A DNA stretch of 64,000 nt from Cupriavidus sp. P-10 (GCF_003402535.2 NZ_AP025170.1:3038001-3102000); one strand, 5' to 3'. Counted from the first letter of the stretch, positions 1 through 13,423 are shown. Notes: generated by a model from the letters alone, not told the origin. Numbers and translations are program-made.

Positions 1-69
1 GTTCATGTCAGTGGCCGGGGGAAGGCCGTCAGTGTGTATGTCCGGGAGCAAACCCGGGGCGCTGCGGGA

Positions 70-1128
70 TCAGCGCGCAATCATCAGCGCCAGTTGCTGC
101 AAGCCGTCCCATGGCTCGGCCGGCAGTGGCGCGCCGCCCGGTGGCGGCAGGTCGTACAAGCCCTTGACCTGGCGGTCCAGCCGCGCGGCCAGCGCCAGCG
201 CCGCTTCCAGCCGTGGCAGCTGCAGCCGCTGCGCGGCCTGCGGCACCAGGCGTTCGCGCGGGCCCCAGACGCGCAGTTCACGCATCAGCACACCCGCCGG
301 CTTGCCGGCCGCAAGGCCTTGCCGGACCTTGGATAATACGCGAATTTCCTCGGTCAGCGCCCACAGCACCAGCACCGTGGCCTCGCCCTCGCCGCGCAGC
401 CCTTCAAGCATGCGCACCAGGCGCGGCACGTCGCCCGACAGCATCGCCTCGGACAACTTGAAGACGTCATAGCGGGCCACGTTCAGCACCGCGTCGTGGA
501 CCTGGTCGAAGCTCAGCTCGCCCGGCGGGTACAGCAGGCCCAGCTTCTGGATTTCCTGGTGCGCCGCCAGCAGGTTGCCTTCGACCTTGTCGGCGATGAA
601 CTGCAGCGCGCGCCGGCCAGCCTCGCCGCCCTCGACGCGCTGCTGCTGCAGCGCCAGCCGCTCGCCGACCCAGGCCGGCAGCCGCGTACGGTCCACCGTG
701 TCGACCTTGATCGACACGCCGGCGCCTTCCAGCGCCTGGAACCACGCCGACTTGGAGGTGGCGAAATCGAGCCGCGGCAGCGTGACGATCAGCACCACGT
801 CGGGCGACGGCTGCGCCGCCACCGCGCGCAGCGCCTCGCCGCCGTCCTTGCCGGGCTTGCCCGAAGGGATGCGCAGCTCAACGATCTTGCGGTCGCCGAA
901 CAGCGACATCGACTGCTGCGCCTCGACCAGCTGGCTCCAGTGGAAGCCGCGTTCGGCCACCAGCACCTCGCGCTCGGAGAACCCCGCGTCGCGCGCTGAG
1001 GCGCGCAGGCGGTCGACTGCCTCCAGCACCAGCAAGTGCTCGTCGCCATGCACCACGTACAGCGGCGCCAAACCCTTGGCCTTCGCCTGCTTCAGGTGCG
1101 CGTCGAGCCCGTCGAGCTTGAGTTGCAT
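70..1128 (-). CDS. holA: DNA polymerase III subunit delta
   Basis: This 352-residue protein is the delta subunit of the clamp-loader complex, which opens the beta sliding clamp and places it on primed DNA. Length and sequence fit HolA: an N-terminal half with the Y-V-V-H-G-D-E (Walker A-like, degenerate) stretch near residue 25, then the helical collar region ending in L-P-P-P-G-G near the C terminus. It is the last gene of leuS-lptE-holA, an order also found in E. coli, and starts 20 bases after the lptE stop, so it is probably cotranscribed. The ATG start follows a weak purine-rich stretch. The 69 bases downstream to the window edge hold no recognisable gene. Confidence 0.95.
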   Translation of the reverse strand: MQLKLDGLDAHLKQAKAKGLAPLYVVHGDEHLLVLEAVDRLRASARDAGFSEREVLVAERGFHWSQLVEAQQSMSLFGDRKIVELRIPSGKPGKDGGEALRAVAAQPSPDVVLIVTLPRLDFATSKSAWFQALEGAGVSIKVDTVDRTRLPAWVGERLALQQQRVEGGEAGRRALQFIADKVEGNLLAAHQEIQKLGLLYPPGELSFDQVHDAVLNVARYDVFKLSEAMLSGDVPRLVRMLEGLRGEGEATVLVLWALTEEIRVLSKVRQGLAAGKPAGVLMRELRVWGPRERLVPQAAQRLQLPRLEAALALAARLDRQVKGLYDLPPPGGAPLPAEPWDGLQQLALMIAR

Positions 1129-1148
1129 GCCGTAACTCTGCCCCGAGC

Positions 1149-1664
1149 TCAGATGGCCTTGACCGCGGCCAGCCGGCGCATCAGCTGCTGCACGATGTCG
1201 CGCTGCATGTCGCGGTACAGCTGCTGCTCTTCGTAGTCCTTGGCCAGCGTGTTGGCTTCGTTGTAGGTCAGGTCGCGCGTCAGCACCAGCTGCGACGGCG
1301 CGATCAGTTCCTTGCCGGCGGCATCGCGCAGGCGGAAGGTAAAGCGCTGCGTCAGGCGGTATTCGCGCACCACGCCCTCGGTCGTGATCGACAGGATGGA
1401 CTTGGTGCGGGTGTCCTGCAGCACGTCCAGCAGCGCGTCAGCCTCTTTCTGGTCGGCCACCACCTGGGTGTCGGAGCCGCCTCGGATGGCGCGGCGCAGG
1501 TCCGCGCCCATCAGCGAATTGGGCGGAATCCCGATATAGAGCCGCTTGAACGCGAAGTCCGAATTGCCGCGCATATGGAAGCCGCAGCCGGCCAGCAGGC
1601 CCGTTGCGGGCACCGCCAGCATCGCCGCGAGCGCCTTGCGGCGGCCCATGTTCAGTCGCTTCAT
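1149..1664 (-). CDS. lptE: LPS-assembly lipoprotein LptE
   Basis: LptE is the outer-membrane lipoprotein that plugs and supports the LptD barrel, which inserts lipopolysaccharide into the outer leaflet. The 171-residue product begins with a basic segment and a hydrophobic stretch ending in a lipobox L-L-A-G-C (Cys at about residue 27), followed by the family-typical G-F-H-M-R-G. It lies between leuS (40 bases upstream) and holA (20 bases downstream), the conserved context for this gene. A second ATG a few codons in would leave a shorter signal peptide; the first is preceded by GAGG at suitable distance and is preferred. Confidence 0.93.
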   Translation of the reverse strand: MKRLNMGRRKALAAMLAVPATGLLAGCGFHMRGNSDFAFKRLYIGIPPNSLMGADLRRAIRGGSDTQVVADQKEADALLDVLQDTRTKSILSITTEGVVREYRLTQRFTFRLRDAAGKELIAPSQLVLTRDLTYNEANTLAKDYEEQQLYRDMQRDIVQQLMRRLAAVKAI

Positions 1665-1704
1665 TCTTGGCGAATCCTCAGTCAGGTTCCGGGCCGCTGA
1701 CCCG

Positions 1705-4353
<2,649 letters not shown>

Positions 4354-4417
4354 TCAGGCAGCGTCTGCGCGGCAACTGGCCTGCCGGCATCCGGGAAGAA
4401 TCGTTGGAAGGTAAGCG

Positions 4418-4441
4418 GCGGGCGCCTGTCTGGGCGCCCGC
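4418..4441. repeat. Inverted repeat between dapB and leuS
   Basis: A 9-bp perfect inverted repeat (GCGGGCGCC / GGCGCCCGC, 6-base loop) lies in the gap after the dapB stop and upstream of leuS. It has no T-tract on the minus strand, so it may be a weak or factor-assisted terminator for dapB, or a simple RNA hairpin. Confidence 0.4.
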
Positions 4442-4507
4442 CCGGCGTGCAATGCTAAAGCAATCGATTATAACCGTGGCGGCACCCCTGGCCGCCCGGC
4501 GCGGCGC

Positions 4508-5305
4508 TTACTTCAGGCCCAGCACGTCCTGCATGTCGAACAGGCCGTTAGGCTTGTCGGCCAGGAAACGGGCCGAGCGCACGGCACCGTCGGCATACGA
4601 CTGGCGGCTGGACGACTTGTGGCTGATCTCGATGCGCTCGCCGATGCCGGCGAACATCACGGTATGGTCGCCAACGATATCGCCGCCGCGGATGGTGGCG
4701 AAGCCGATCGAATTGGGGTCGCGCTCGCCGGTATGGCCTTCGCGGGCGTAGACGGCGCAGGTCTTCAGGTCGCGGCCGAGCGCATCAGCGATCACTTCGC
4801 CCATCTTCAGCGCAGTGCCCGACGGGGCGTCGACCTTGAAGCGGTGGTGGGCCTCGATCACCTCGATGTCATAGCCGGTCGACAGCAGCCTGGCGGCCAC
4901 TTCCAGCAACTTGAAGGTGGCATTGACGCCAACGCTGAAGTTGGCGGCAAAGACGATGCCGATGGACTTGGCGGCTTCGGCCAGCGCGGCTTTGCCGGCA
5001 TCGTCGAAGCCGGTGGTGCCGACCACCATCTTGACGCCCAGCTTCTTCGCCGCGGCCAGGTGAGCCAGCGTGCCTTCCGGACGGGTGAAATCGATCAGGC
5101 AGTCCGCGCCAGCCAGTCCGGCTTCGAGGTCCGCCGTGATCGCCACGCCGGTATTGCGGCCCAGGAACAGGCCCGCATCCTGGCCCAGCGCCGGCGAGCC
5201 CGGCAGATCCAGCGCGCCCGACAGTTTCACGCCCTCGGTGTTCAGCACTTGTTCGATCAGCATGCGGCCCATGCGGCCGGATGCGCCTGCGATGGCGATG
5301 TTCAT
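4508..5305 (-). CDS. dapB: 4-hydroxy-tetrahydrodipicolinate reductase
   Basis: DapB carries out the NAD(P)H-dependent reduction step of the lysine/diaminopimelate pathway. The 265-residue protein opens with the nucleotide-binding motif [11 protein letters not shown] and has the substrate-site signature [15 protein letters not shown] near residue 165. Length is typical. It follows bamE on the same strand after a hairpin, so it is probably transcribed from its own start or by partial read-through. No strong Shine-Dalgarno sequence precedes the ATG. Confidence 0.96.
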   Translation of the reverse strand: MNIAIAGASGRMGRMLIEQVLNTEGVKLSGALDLPGSPALGQDAGLFLGRNTGVAITADLEAGLAGADCLIDFTRPEGTLAHLAAAKKLGVKMVVGTTGFDDAGKAALAEAAKSIGIVFAANFSVGVNATFKLLEVAARLLSTGYDIEVIEAHHRFKVDAPSGTALKMGEVIADALGRDLKTCAVYAREGHTGERDPNSIGFATIRGGDIVGDHTVMFAGIGERIEISHKSSSRQSYADGAVRSARFLADKPNGLFDMQDVLGLK

Positions 5306-5349
5306 GGTGTCTGGCTCAGTGGAATGTGCGCAATACGCGAAAAGTGAAT

Positions 5350-5373
5350 GGGCCGGTCATGGCTGACCGGCCC
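5350..5373 (-). terminator. Hairpin between bamE and dapB
   Basis: A perfect 10-bp stem (GGGCCGGTCA / TGACCGGCCC) with a 4-base loop sits 30 bases after the bamE stop. On the minus strand it is followed by ATTCACTTTTC, so the T-tract is short and delayed. It is probably an imperfect intrinsic terminator. Confidence 0.6.
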
Positions 5374-5402
5374 GGAACAGATGGCAACCCGCGGACGGCG
5401 GC

Positions 5403-6059
5403 TCAGTTCGATTTGGAGGCGTCGGCGGGCGCGGTGGCCTGTGCCGGGGCTGCGGCCGGCGGCGCTTCGGTCACGGGGGCCGCGGCGGCTGCGGGCGCGG
5501 GCGTCGCCGCGGGAGCGGCGGCCGGCTCGGTCGCCTGGCGCGGCACGAAATTTTCCACGGTGGTCTGCGGCTCGGCCTGGGCAGCGGCCGTGCTCGTGCT
5601 GCTGGTGGATACCTTGCCCGGGGTCTGGTCCTTCAGCGCCTTCTTCATGCCGTCAATCTCGGCGATCAGTTCGTATTCCGACGGCAGTTCGTCGCCGCCA
5701 AACTTGACCAGGCGGTCGCCATCGAAAACGACCGTATAGCGGCGCTGCTGCACCACGGGGGTATTGCCGCGGCGGAACGAGAACACGTAGTCCCAGCGGT
5801 TGGCGTGGAACACATCGGTCAGCAGCGGCGTGCCGAGCAGGAACTTGACCTGCTCGCGCGTCATGCCTTCGCGCAGTTGGGAAGCGGCCTCGCGGGACAC
5901 GAAGTTGCCCTGCACGATATTGATCCGGTACGGCGTGATGGCGTTGGCTACCTTGCGCGAAGTGGAATCGTAGGCCGAGCAGGCGCCGGCCAGCAAAGCC
6001 GCGGCCAGCAGGGAGACAACCAGCGTCGGGCGCATGGCGGACGAACGGGTATAACGCAT
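5403..6059 (-). CDS. bamE: Outer membrane assembly lipoprotein BamE (OmlA/SmpA)
   Basis: BamE is a lipoprotein of the BAM complex, which folds beta-barrels into the outer membrane. From the ATG at 6059 the protein is 218 residues: a signal peptide ending L-L-A-G-A-C, then the SmpA/OmlA domain with G-M-T-R-E-Q-V-K-F-L-L-G-T-P-L and the W-D-Y-V-F-S-F strand. A GGAAG-type ribosome binding site precedes this start; a second ATG eight codons later is possible. Unusually, about 60 C-terminal residues rich in Ala and Pro extend beyond the compact domain. The gene is divergent from fur across 243 bases, an arrangement known in several proteobacteria. Confidence 0.9.
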   Translation of the reverse strand: MRYTRSSAMRPTLVVSLLAAALLAGACSAYDSTSRKVANAITPYRINIVQGNFVSREAASQLREGMTREQVKFLLGTPLLTDVFHANRWDYVFSFRRGNTPVVQQRRYTVVFDGDRLVKFGGDELPSEYELIAEIDGMKKALKDQTPGKVSTSSTSTAAAQAEPQTTVENFVPRQATEPAAAPAATPAPAAAAAPVTEAPPAAAPAQATAPADASKSN

Positions 6060-6302
6060 GTATCTCGCTTCCGGGAGGGAAAGGGAAAGTACGGAAAGTA
6101 CCGCGGAAGTCCGGCGCAGCCAGCGCTGCAAGAGCCGGATAAACCACACGCGCACGGGGCGCCTGCCGCGGCAACCACACGGGGCCGACTGCAAATGCCT
6201 GAGGCGCGTTGCCCACATGGGACATGGCACCGCGAGCGACTTTTGCTGTCAAAACCCTTATGATTCAACTATCCAGACATTGTACTCTAGGGAGTCACGC
6301 CC

Positions 6303-6734
6303 ATGCCGAGTCCGGCGGACCTCAAGAATATCGGCCTGAAGGCGACGGTGCCCAGGCTGAAGATTCTTGAAATTTTTCAGACCAGCGAACAGCGGCACCT
6401 GAGCGCGGAAGACGTCTACCGTATCCTGCTGAACGAGCATATGGATATCGGCCTTGCCACCGTCTACCGCGTGCTGACCCAGTTCGAACAGGCAGGCTTG
6501 CTGTCGCGCAACAATTTTGAATCTGGCAAGGCCATTTTCGAACTCAACGAAGGCAAGCACCACGACCACCTGGTGTGCCTCGATTGCGGCCGCGTCGAAG
6601 AATTCTTCGATTCCGAAATCGAGCAGCGCCAGCAAAGCATTGCGCGCGAGCGCGGCTTTACCTTGCAGGAACACGCACTGTCGCTCTACGGCAACTGCAC
6701 TAAAACCAACTGTCCCCACAGACCCAAACGATAA
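6303..6734 (+). CDS. fur: Ferric uptake regulator Fur
   Basis: Fur is a dimeric iron-responsive repressor that binds a 19-bp palindromic box. The 143-residue protein shows an N-terminal winged helix, a metal site around K-H-H-D-H (H86, H87, H89), the first zinc pair C92-x2-C95 and the second C132-x4-C137 near the C terminus, all as in classical Fur. It is transcribed divergently from bamE. A probable target in this window is the siderophore receptor near 47 kb, which carries a Fur-box-like sequence. Confidence 0.97.
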   Translation: MPSPADLKNIGLKATVPRLKILEIFQTSEQRHLSAEDVYRILLNEHMDIGLATVYRVLTQFEQAGLLSRNNFESGKAIFELNEGKHHDHLVCLDCGRVEEFFDSEIEQRQQSIARERGFTLQEHALSLYGNCTKTNCPHRPKR

Positions 6735-6770
6735 GCCGGCGCACGCACCGCGTAGCGCCTCCGGCAAAAC

Positions 6771-6799
6771 AAAAACCGGCGCCAGGCGCCGGTTTTTTT
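6771..6799. terminator. Bidirectional terminator fur / LysR gene
   Basis: CCGGCGCC-A-GGCGCCGG with five A on the left and seven T on the right, between two convergent genes. It can act as an intrinsic terminator in both directions; because the stem pairs around a single base, the actual loop must be larger than drawn. Confidence 0.85.
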
Positions 6800-6816
6800 A
6801 TGGGCTTGCGCCGGGC

Positions 6817-7812
6817 TCAGGGCTCGCGCAGCGTTTGCAGGTCTTGCTCGGCAACCACGCGCGACGGGCGCGACGGCGGCAGGCCGACGAACTCGCCCAC
6901 CACCTGGCGGAACAGGTTGCGCGCCCATACCAGCATCGGATGGGTGTTGCGGCTGCGGTGCCAGAACATGTTCAGGCCGACCGTGGTGTTGAGTTCCGCC
7001 GGCAGCGGGAACGCCTTCAGGCCGTAGGTTTCGCAGGCCATGTCCTTGGTCAGCGCATTGACGGTGAAGATCATGTCGGTCTGCGCGGCCATCTCGGCCT
7101 GGGCGCGCCACGAATGCACCGTCAGCGTCGCATTGCGCTTGAGGCCGCGCTGCTGCAGCGCGTAGTCGAGCGGGATCAGCGACGGCGCCGGGCGGCCTGC
7201 GCCACCCGAATGCGCCATGAAGATATGGCCGCAGTCCAGGTATTGCTCGAGCGTGCAGTGGTTCTTCAGCACCGGGTGGTTCTTGCGCGCGCAAACCCAC
7301 AGGTTCAGCGATGTCACCATTTCCTCGACGATTTCCGGATGCCGGGTCGGGAACGGCGAGAATGCCACGTCCAGCTCATTGGCGCGCATCGACGACACGT
7401 CGGCTTCCCAGGAATGGGATTCGACCAGCTTGATATGCAGGTCCGGCGCCAGCTGCTTGATGCGCAGCACGAAGCGGTTGAACACCGTGTCGCCCAGCTC
7501 CGCGGCAAAACCGATGCTCAGCGTGCCAGTGGCCACCGCGGGATCGAAATTATCGGCGTCGCCTTCGTTGATCGACGACCACAGGTCCAGCATGTCGCGG
7601 ATCTTGGGGCCCAGCTCCAGCGCGCGCGGCGTGGGCGTGAGACCGTGCGGAACGCGGATGAAGAGTGGATCGTCAAAGATCTCGCGCAACCGGCCCAGTG
7701 AATGCGACACCGCCGGCGCGGTCATATGCATCTTCTCCGCGACGTAAGTGGCGTTTCGCTTACTCAGCAGCTCGGTGAAGATCACTAGAAGCTTTGTGTC
7801 CACGTTCACCAT
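6817..7812 (-). CDS. LysR-type transcriptional regulator (LeuO/NodD-like subgroup)
   Basis: This 331-residue DNA-binding regulator has an N-terminal winged helix-turn-helix (M-T-A-P-A-V-S-H-S-L-G-R-L near residue 35) followed by F-I-R-V-P-H-G-L-T-P-T-P-R-A, a pattern typical of the LeuO/NodD/NahR branch of LysR proteins, then a periplasmic-binding-protein-like effector domain. It is convergent with fur and divergent from the flavin reductase-like gene, so that neighbour could be a target. The inducer cannot be told from the sequence. Confidence 0.85.
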   Translation of the reverse strand: MVNVDTKLLVIFTELLSKRNATYVAEKMHMTAPAVSHSLGRLREIFDDPLFIRVPHGLTPTPRALELGPKIRDMLDLWSSINEGDADNFDPAVATGTLSIGFAAELGDTVFNRFVLRIKQLAPDLHIKLVESHSWEADVSSMRANELDVAFSPFPTRHPEIVEEMVTSLNLWVCARKNHPVLKNHCTLEQYLDCGHIFMAHSGGAGRPAPSLIPLDYALQQRGLKRNATLTVHSWRAQAEMAAQTDMIFTVNALTKDMACETYGLKAFPLPAELNTTVGLNMFWHRSRNTHPMLVWARNLFRQVVGEFVGLPPSRPSRVVAEQDLQTLREP

Positions 7813-8110
7813 GATCAGGCCCAGGTCAGATTTTTCTTAGCAAAGATGGCCCCACCACTTGCACTGGCTGCACATCAGATTTCAACGGCGTCTCGGTAGT
7901 GTAAGAGGAAAAAACAAGCTCGGAAAGCAAATTCGGCATTTTTGGAGCGCCGAGCCCTGTCATATTTCCGCAAAATAGTGCCATTTTTATGAAGTTGATC
8001 TCATATACGCTCATTTTCAGTGCGGCGGCAGACCCTCGCGCATCGGCGTATATTGGGTCGCCGTCCCATTTTTGTCATTCTTTTCCTAGGATGCGGATGC
8101 GTCCGCCATC
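7813..8110. other. Divergent intergenic region, AT-rich
   Basis: About 300 bases between the LysR-type gene and the flavin reductase-like gene. It is visibly richer in A/T than its neighbours, as expected for two divergent promoters and a LysR binding site. I see no convincing small gene; one 62-codon minus-strand frame lacks a ribosome binding site. Confidence 0.5.
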
Positions 8111-8734
8111 ATGCCTGACTCCCGAACCGACCATTCCCGCCTTCCTGTCGAACTGCCCAAGGCTTACCGGCTGCTCAACCACGGCCCTACCGTGCTGGTC
8201 AGCGCGGCCGCCGGCGGCAAGCGCAACATCATGGCCGCCGCATGGGCCATGCCGCTGGATTTCGCGCCGCCCAAGGTCGCGGTGGTGCTGGACAAGAGCA
8301 CCTGGACGCGGCGCCTGCTGGAACAAAGCGGTGAATTCGTGCTGCAGGTGCCTACCGTCAGCCAGGTCGACCTGACCGAGGCGCTTGGCTCGAGCTCAGG
8401 GCTGGCGCTGCTGGAACAGGAAGGGACCGACAAGTTCGATGCCTACGGGCTGGGCACCTTTGCGGGGAACGTCGTCGGCGCCCCACTGCTGGAAGGCTGC
8501 GCGGCCTGGCTCGAGTGCCGGCTGTTGCCGGAACCGGCGACGCAGCAGACCTATGACCTGTTTCTCGGTGAGGTCGTAGCCGCGCATGCGGATTCGCGCG
8601 TGTTCAGCAACGGGCGTTGGCATTTCGAAGGCCACGACGCGCTGCGCACCATCCATCATGTCGCCGGCGGCCATTTCCTGGTAGACGGCGCCGCCGTCGA
8701 CGCGCGGCCGCTGACATCACGCCCGGCTGGCTGA
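8111..8734 (+). CDS. Flavin reductase-like FMN-binding protein
   Basis: The 207-residue protein belongs to the flavin reductase-like split-barrel FMN-binding family. Visible signs are the N-terminal L-L-N-H-G-P-T-V-L-V-S segment, M-A-A-A-W-A-M-P-L-D, and the K-S-T-W-T-R-R-L-L and G-E-F-V-L-Q-V-P stretches characteristic of that fold. Such proteins reduce or bind flavins, sometimes supplying FMNH2 to a partner monooxygenase; no partner is adjacent. The divergent LysR-type gene may regulate it. A strong terminator follows. Confidence 0.8.
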   Translation: MPDSRTDHSRLPVELPKAYRLLNHGPTVLVSAAAGGKRNIMAAAWAMPLDFAPPKVAVVLDKSTWTRRLLEQSGEFVLQVPTVSQVDLTEALGSSSGLALLEQEGTDKFDAYGLGTFAGNVVGAPLLEGCAAWLECRLLPEPATQQTYDLFLGEVVAAHADSRVFSNGRWHFEGHDALRTIHHVAGGHFLVDGAAVDARPLTSRPAG

Positions 8735-8753
8735 GTGGCCATCGCGCCCAAAT

Positions 8754-8784
8754 AAAAAACGCGCCCGAAGGCGCGTTTTTTTTT
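8754..8784. terminator. Bidirectional terminator, flavin reductase gene / gapA
   Basis: Stem CGCGCC / GGCGCG closed by a CGAA tetraloop (TTCG on the other strand), with six A on one side and nine T on the other, between convergent genes. Confidence 0.9.
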
Positions 8785-8801
8785 ACTGCAAGACTGCCGG
8801 A

Positions 8802-9884
<1,083 letters not shown>

Positions 9885-11918
9885 TTAGATAAGGGTGTCT
9901 TTCACCGTACGCACGACGTTGTCGACGGTAAAGCCGAAGTGCTTGAACAGCACGCCGGCCGGCGCCGATTCGCCGAAGGTGTCGATGCCCACTACCGCTT
10001 GGACCTGGTACTTCCACCAGAAGTCCGTCACGCCCGCCTCGACCGCCACGCGCGGCACGCCGGCCGGCAGCACGCTGGCCTTGTAGGCGGTGTCCTGCTT
10101 GTCGAACACGGTGGTCGCCGGAACCGACACCACGCGCACGTGCACGCCTTCCGCAGCCAGGTGCTCGGCCGCGCCCACGGCCAGGCCTACTTCCGAGCCG
10201 GTCGCCAGGATCACGGCATCCGGGTTGCCGGTCTGCGGGTTGACGCCGTCGCGCAGCACGTAGCCGCCACGCGCGATATTGGCGCGGGTGGCGTCGTCGC
10301 GTTGCTGGAACGGCAGGTTCTGGCGGCTGAAGATCAGGCAGCTCGGGCCGTTCTCGCGGCGGATCGCCTCGGCCCAGGCCACGGCGGTCTCGGTGGTGTC
10401 GGCGGTACGCCAGACGTCCATGTTGGGGATCAGGCGCAGGCTGGCGACGTGCTCGATCGACTGGTGCGTCGGGCCGTCTTCGCCCAGGCCGATCGAATCA
10501 TGGGTGAACACGAACAGCGAGCGGATCTTCATCAGCGCCGCCATGCGCAGGGCGTTGCGGCTGTAGTCCGAGAAGGTCAGGAAGGTGGCGCCGTAGGGGA
10601 TGTAGCCACCATGCAGCGTGATGCCGTTCATGATGGCGCTCATGCCGAACTCGCGCACGCCGTAGTTGATGTGGTTGCCCCAGGCATCCACGCGCACCGC
10701 CTTGCTGCCGGACCAGTTGGTCAGGTTCGAGCCGGTCAGGTCGGCCGAGCCGCCGAGGAACTCGGGCAGCACCGGGCCGAAGGCCTCGATGGTGTTCTGG
10801 CTGGCCTTGCGGGTGGCGATGGTCTCGGACTTTTCCTCGCACTTGGCGATAAAGGCTTCGACGGCGGCATCGAACGAACCAGGCAGCTCGCCCTTCATGC
10901 GTCGGGTGAATTCGCCGGCTTCATACGGGTGGCGCTCGGCATAGGCGTCGAACAGTGCGGTCCAGGCCCGCTCCAGGGCCTGGCCGTTGGCCTTGGCGTC
11001 CCACGCGCCATAGACGTCGCCCGGCACTTCGAACGGGGCGTGGGCCCAGCCCAGCGCCTCGCGCGTGGCCAGCACTTCGGCGCCGCCCAGCGGGGCGCCG
11101 TGCACGTCATGGCCGCCTTCCTTGTTGGGCGCGCCCTTGCCGATCTTGGTGCGGCAGCAGATCAGGGTCGGCTTGTCGCTGGCCTTGGCCTGCGAGATCG
11201 CGAGGTCGACGGCGGTGACGTCATGGCCGTCGATGCCGCGGATCACGTTCCAGCCGTAGGCTTCGAAGCGCTTCGGGGTGTCGTCGTTGAACCAGTGCAC
11301 GACGTCGCCGTCGATCGAGATGCCGTTGTCGTCCCACAGCGCAATCAGCTTGTTCAGCTTGAGCGTGCCGGCCAGCGAGCTGGCCTCGTGCGAGATGCCT
11401 TCCATCAGGCAGCCGTCGCCCAGGAAGACATAGGTGTGGTGGTTGACGATATCGAAGCCGGGGCGGTTGAATTCTTCGCCCAGCAGGCGTTCGGCCAGCG
11501 CCATGCCGACCGCGTTGGTGATGCCCTGGCCGAGCGGGCCGGTGGTGGTTTCCACGCCGGGGGTGATGCCATATTCCGGGTGGCCGGCGGTTTTGCTGTG
11601 CAGCTGGCGGAAGTTCTTCAGCTCTTCAACCGGCAGGTCGTACCCGCTCAGGTGCAGCAGCGCATAGATCAGCATCGAGCCATGGCCATTGGACAGCACG
11701 AAGCGGTCGCGGTCGGCCCAGTGCGGGTTGGCCGGGTTGTGCTTCAGGTGCCGGCCCCACAGCGCCACGGCGATATCCGCCATGCCCATCGGCGCACCGG
11801 GGTGGCCGGAGTTGGCCTGCTGGACGGCGTCCATGGCAAGCACGCGGATGGCATCGGCCATCAGCTTGGCGGGCTGGGAAGCAAAGGGACTCGTGGCGGG
11901 ATGGGCTAGGGCGGACAT
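9885..11918 (-). CDS. tkt: Transketolase
   Basis: This 677-residue thiamine diphosphate enzyme moves two-carbon ketol units between sugar phosphates in the pentose phosphate pathway. Markers include S-G-H-P-G at residues 37-41, the cofactor-binding motif G-D-G-C-L-M-E-G starting at 167 and running to W-D-D-N-G, the central pyrimidine-binding domain with the F-V-F-T-H-D-S stretch, and a C-terminal transketolase domain. Length is typical. It is upstream of gapA and probably heads a two-gene operon. A 273-base gap separates it from the divergent VOC gene. Confidence 0.97.
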   Translation of the reverse strand: MSALAHPATSPFASQPAKLMADAIRVLAMDAVQQANSGHPGAPMGMADIAVALWGRHLKHNPANPHWADRDRFVLSNGHGSMLIYALLHLSGYDLPVEELKNFRQLHSKTAGHPEYGITPGVETTTGPLGQGITNAVGMALAERLLGEEFNRPGFDIVNHHTYVFLGDGCLMEGISHEASSLAGTLKLNKLIALWDDNGISIDGDVVHWFNDDTPKRFEAYGWNVIRGIDGHDVTAVDLAISQAKASDKPTLICCRTKIGKGAPNKEGGHDVHGAPLGGAEVLATREALGWAHAPFEVPGDVYGAWDAKANGQALERAWTALFDAYAERHPYEAGEFTRRMKGELPGSFDAAVEAFIAKCEEKSETIATRKASQNTIEAFGPVLPEFLGGSADLTGSNLTNWSGSKAVRVDAWGNHINYGVREFGMSAIMNGITLHGGYIPYGATFLTFSDYSRNALRMAALMKIRSLFVFTHDSIGLGEDGPTHQSIEHVASLRLIPNMDVWRTADTTETAVAWAEAIRRENGPSCLIFSRQNLPFQQRDDATRANIARGGYVLRDGVNPQTGNPDAVILATGSEVGLAVGAAEHLAAEGVHVRVVSVPATTVFDKQDTAYKASVLPAGVPRVAVEAGVTDFWWKYQVQAVVGIDTFGESAPAGVLFKHFGFTVDNVVRTVKDTLI

Positions 11919-12191
11919 TCGGGCGGTCTTGGACGTGAGCTTGGACGCGGCGGGCGTGAGCCTGTCGGCGGGAAAACCGCAATTTTAGCAGAAGCTAAGG
12001 GGTTTTCCGGACTCCCGGACACCGGTGGCGGGCATGCCTCGGGGATCACCCGCGGGCCGGGCGCGGGCCGCTGCACTGCACTTCGACAGCGCCGCGCCAC
12101 GCGCGTAAGATGCACACTCGCACCGCGCGGCCCCGCTTAGTGACGGACAGCGACTGACCGCGCCGGGTTTCCCGCATGACAGGAGACGATC

Positions 12192-12620
12192 ATGAGCAGA
12201 CCGGCCAACACCCCCTGGCTCACCCCCTACCTGACCGTCGCCAACGGGCGCGACGCACTGGATTTCTACAGCCGCGCCTTCGGCTTTGCCGCCGGCAATG
12301 TGGTCGATGAAAACGGCGTCCCGACCCACGCCGAAATGCACTACCAGGGCGAACTGGTGGTGATGTTCGCACCCGAGGGCGCCTGGGGCAGCACCGCCCG
12401 CACGCCCCGCTCGCTGGGCGTGGAGTGCCCGCAAACCTTCTATGTCTACTGCGACGATGTCGACGCGATGCACCAGCGCGCGGTCGATGCCGGCGCCGTC
12501 AGCCTGATGGCCCCCGCCGACCAGTTCTGGGGCGACCGCTACTGCATGGTCGAAGATCCGGACGGCTACCGCTGGGGCTTCGGCAAGTCACTGGATCAGG
12601 ACGGAGGCCAGGCAAGCTGA
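12192..12620 (+). CDS. VOC (glyoxalase/PhnB-like) family protein
   Basis: A 142-residue protein of the vicinal oxygen chelate superfamily, PhnB-like branch: T-P-Y-L-T-V-A-N-G at the N terminus, A-L-D-F-Y-S-R-A-F-G, and the C-terminal D-R-Y-C-M-V-E-D-P-D-G-Y-R-W motif. The substrate is unknown; the family includes metal-dependent and catalytically inactive members. AGGAGA precedes the ATG. Its stop overlaps the rsmE start by one base (TGATG), so the two are translationally coupled. Confidence 0.85.
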   Translation: MSRPANTPWLTPYLTVANGRDALDFYSRAFGFAAGNVVDENGVPTHAEMHYQGELVVMFAPEGAWGSTARTPRSLGVECPQTFYVYCDDVDAMHQRAVDAGAVSLMAPADQFWGDRYCMVEDPDGYRWGFGKSLDQDGGQAS

Positions 12621-13375
12621 TGGCCCCGCGTTTCTTTGTCGGCGGCGCGGAAGCAATCCTGGCCGCCGAAGCCGATTTCCCCCTGCCCGAACCGGTGGTA
12701 CGCCACGCCCAGGTGTTGCGCCTGGCGCCCGGCGACGCCATCACGCTGTTCGACGGACGCGGCGGCAGCCACGCCGCCACCCTGCTTGAACTGGGCAAGC
12801 GCCATGCCGTGGCGCGCATCGGCGCGCACGACGCGGCCGAGGCCGAGCCGCCCTTCCGTGTCACGCTGGCGCAAGGTCTGGCCGGCGGCGACAAGATGGA
12901 CTGGCTGATCGAGAAGGCAGTCGAACTCGGCGTTGCCGCGATCCAGCCGCTGCAGGCCAACCGCTCGGTGGTGCGCCTCACCGGCGAACGCGCGCAAAAG
13001 CGCCAGGCGCACTGGCAGGCGCTGGTGCAGGCCGCATGCGAACAATGCGGGCGCAATCGCTTGCCGGCAGTGGCCGCGGTCGCTAACTTTGAGACATGGC
13101 TGGCGCAGTCCGGCAGCGGCGCCGGGTCACGCCTGCTGGTGTCGCCGCGTGCGGAGCAATCGCTGCCGGTGTACGTGGCTGAGCGCCGCGAGGCATTGCT
13201 TGCCGATGGCGTCACGCTGCTGATCGGCCCGGAAGGCGGGCTGTCACCCGATGAGGAACAAGCAGCGCGGCAAGACGGCTTTACCGGCGTGTCGCTCGGC
13301 CCGCGCATCCTGCGTACCGAAACCGCCGGGCTGGCCTGCCTGGCGACGCTCAACGCCGTGCTTGGCGGTTTCTGA
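12620..13375 (+). CDS. rsmE: 16S rRNA (uracil-1498-N3)-methyltransferase
   Basis: RsmE is a SPOUT-class methyltransferase that methylates U1498 of 16S rRNA in the decoding region. The 251-residue product has the N-terminal PUA-like part (M-A-P-R-F-F-V), the family motif K-M-D-W-L-I-E-K-A-V-E-L-G near residue 93, and the SAM-knot sequences L-I-G-P-E-G-G-L-S and L-G-P-R-I-L-R-T-E-T-A. The start is the ATG overlapping the VOC stop codon; the reading frame remains open further upstream, but that part is the out-of-frame VOC gene. Confidence 0.95.
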   Translation: MAPRFFVGGAEAILAAEADFPLPEPVVRHAQVLRLAPGDAITLFDGRGGSHAATLLELGKRHAVARIGAHDAAEAEPPFRVTLAQGLAGGDKMDWLIEKAVELGVAAIQPLQANRSVVRLTGERAQKRQAHWQALVQAACEQCGRNRLPAVAAVANFETWLAQSGSGAGSRLLVSPRAEQSLPVYVAERREALLADGVTLLIGPEGGLSPDEEQAARQDGFTGVSLGPRILRTETAGLACLATLNAVLGGF

Positions 13376-13423
13376 CGGCGGCGGCCATCCGGCCAGCGCC
13401 AACCTTGACTGAAGGAGTCGACC

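Noticed and set aside
1..69. Start of another minus-strand gene at the left edge (ATG at 6)
   Set aside because: Only two codons would be visible, so nothing can be supported.
7826..8014. 62-codon minus-strand frame in the LysR/flavin reductase intergenic region
   Set aside because: No ribosome binding site, AT-rich regulatory-looking DNA and no protein-like pattern.
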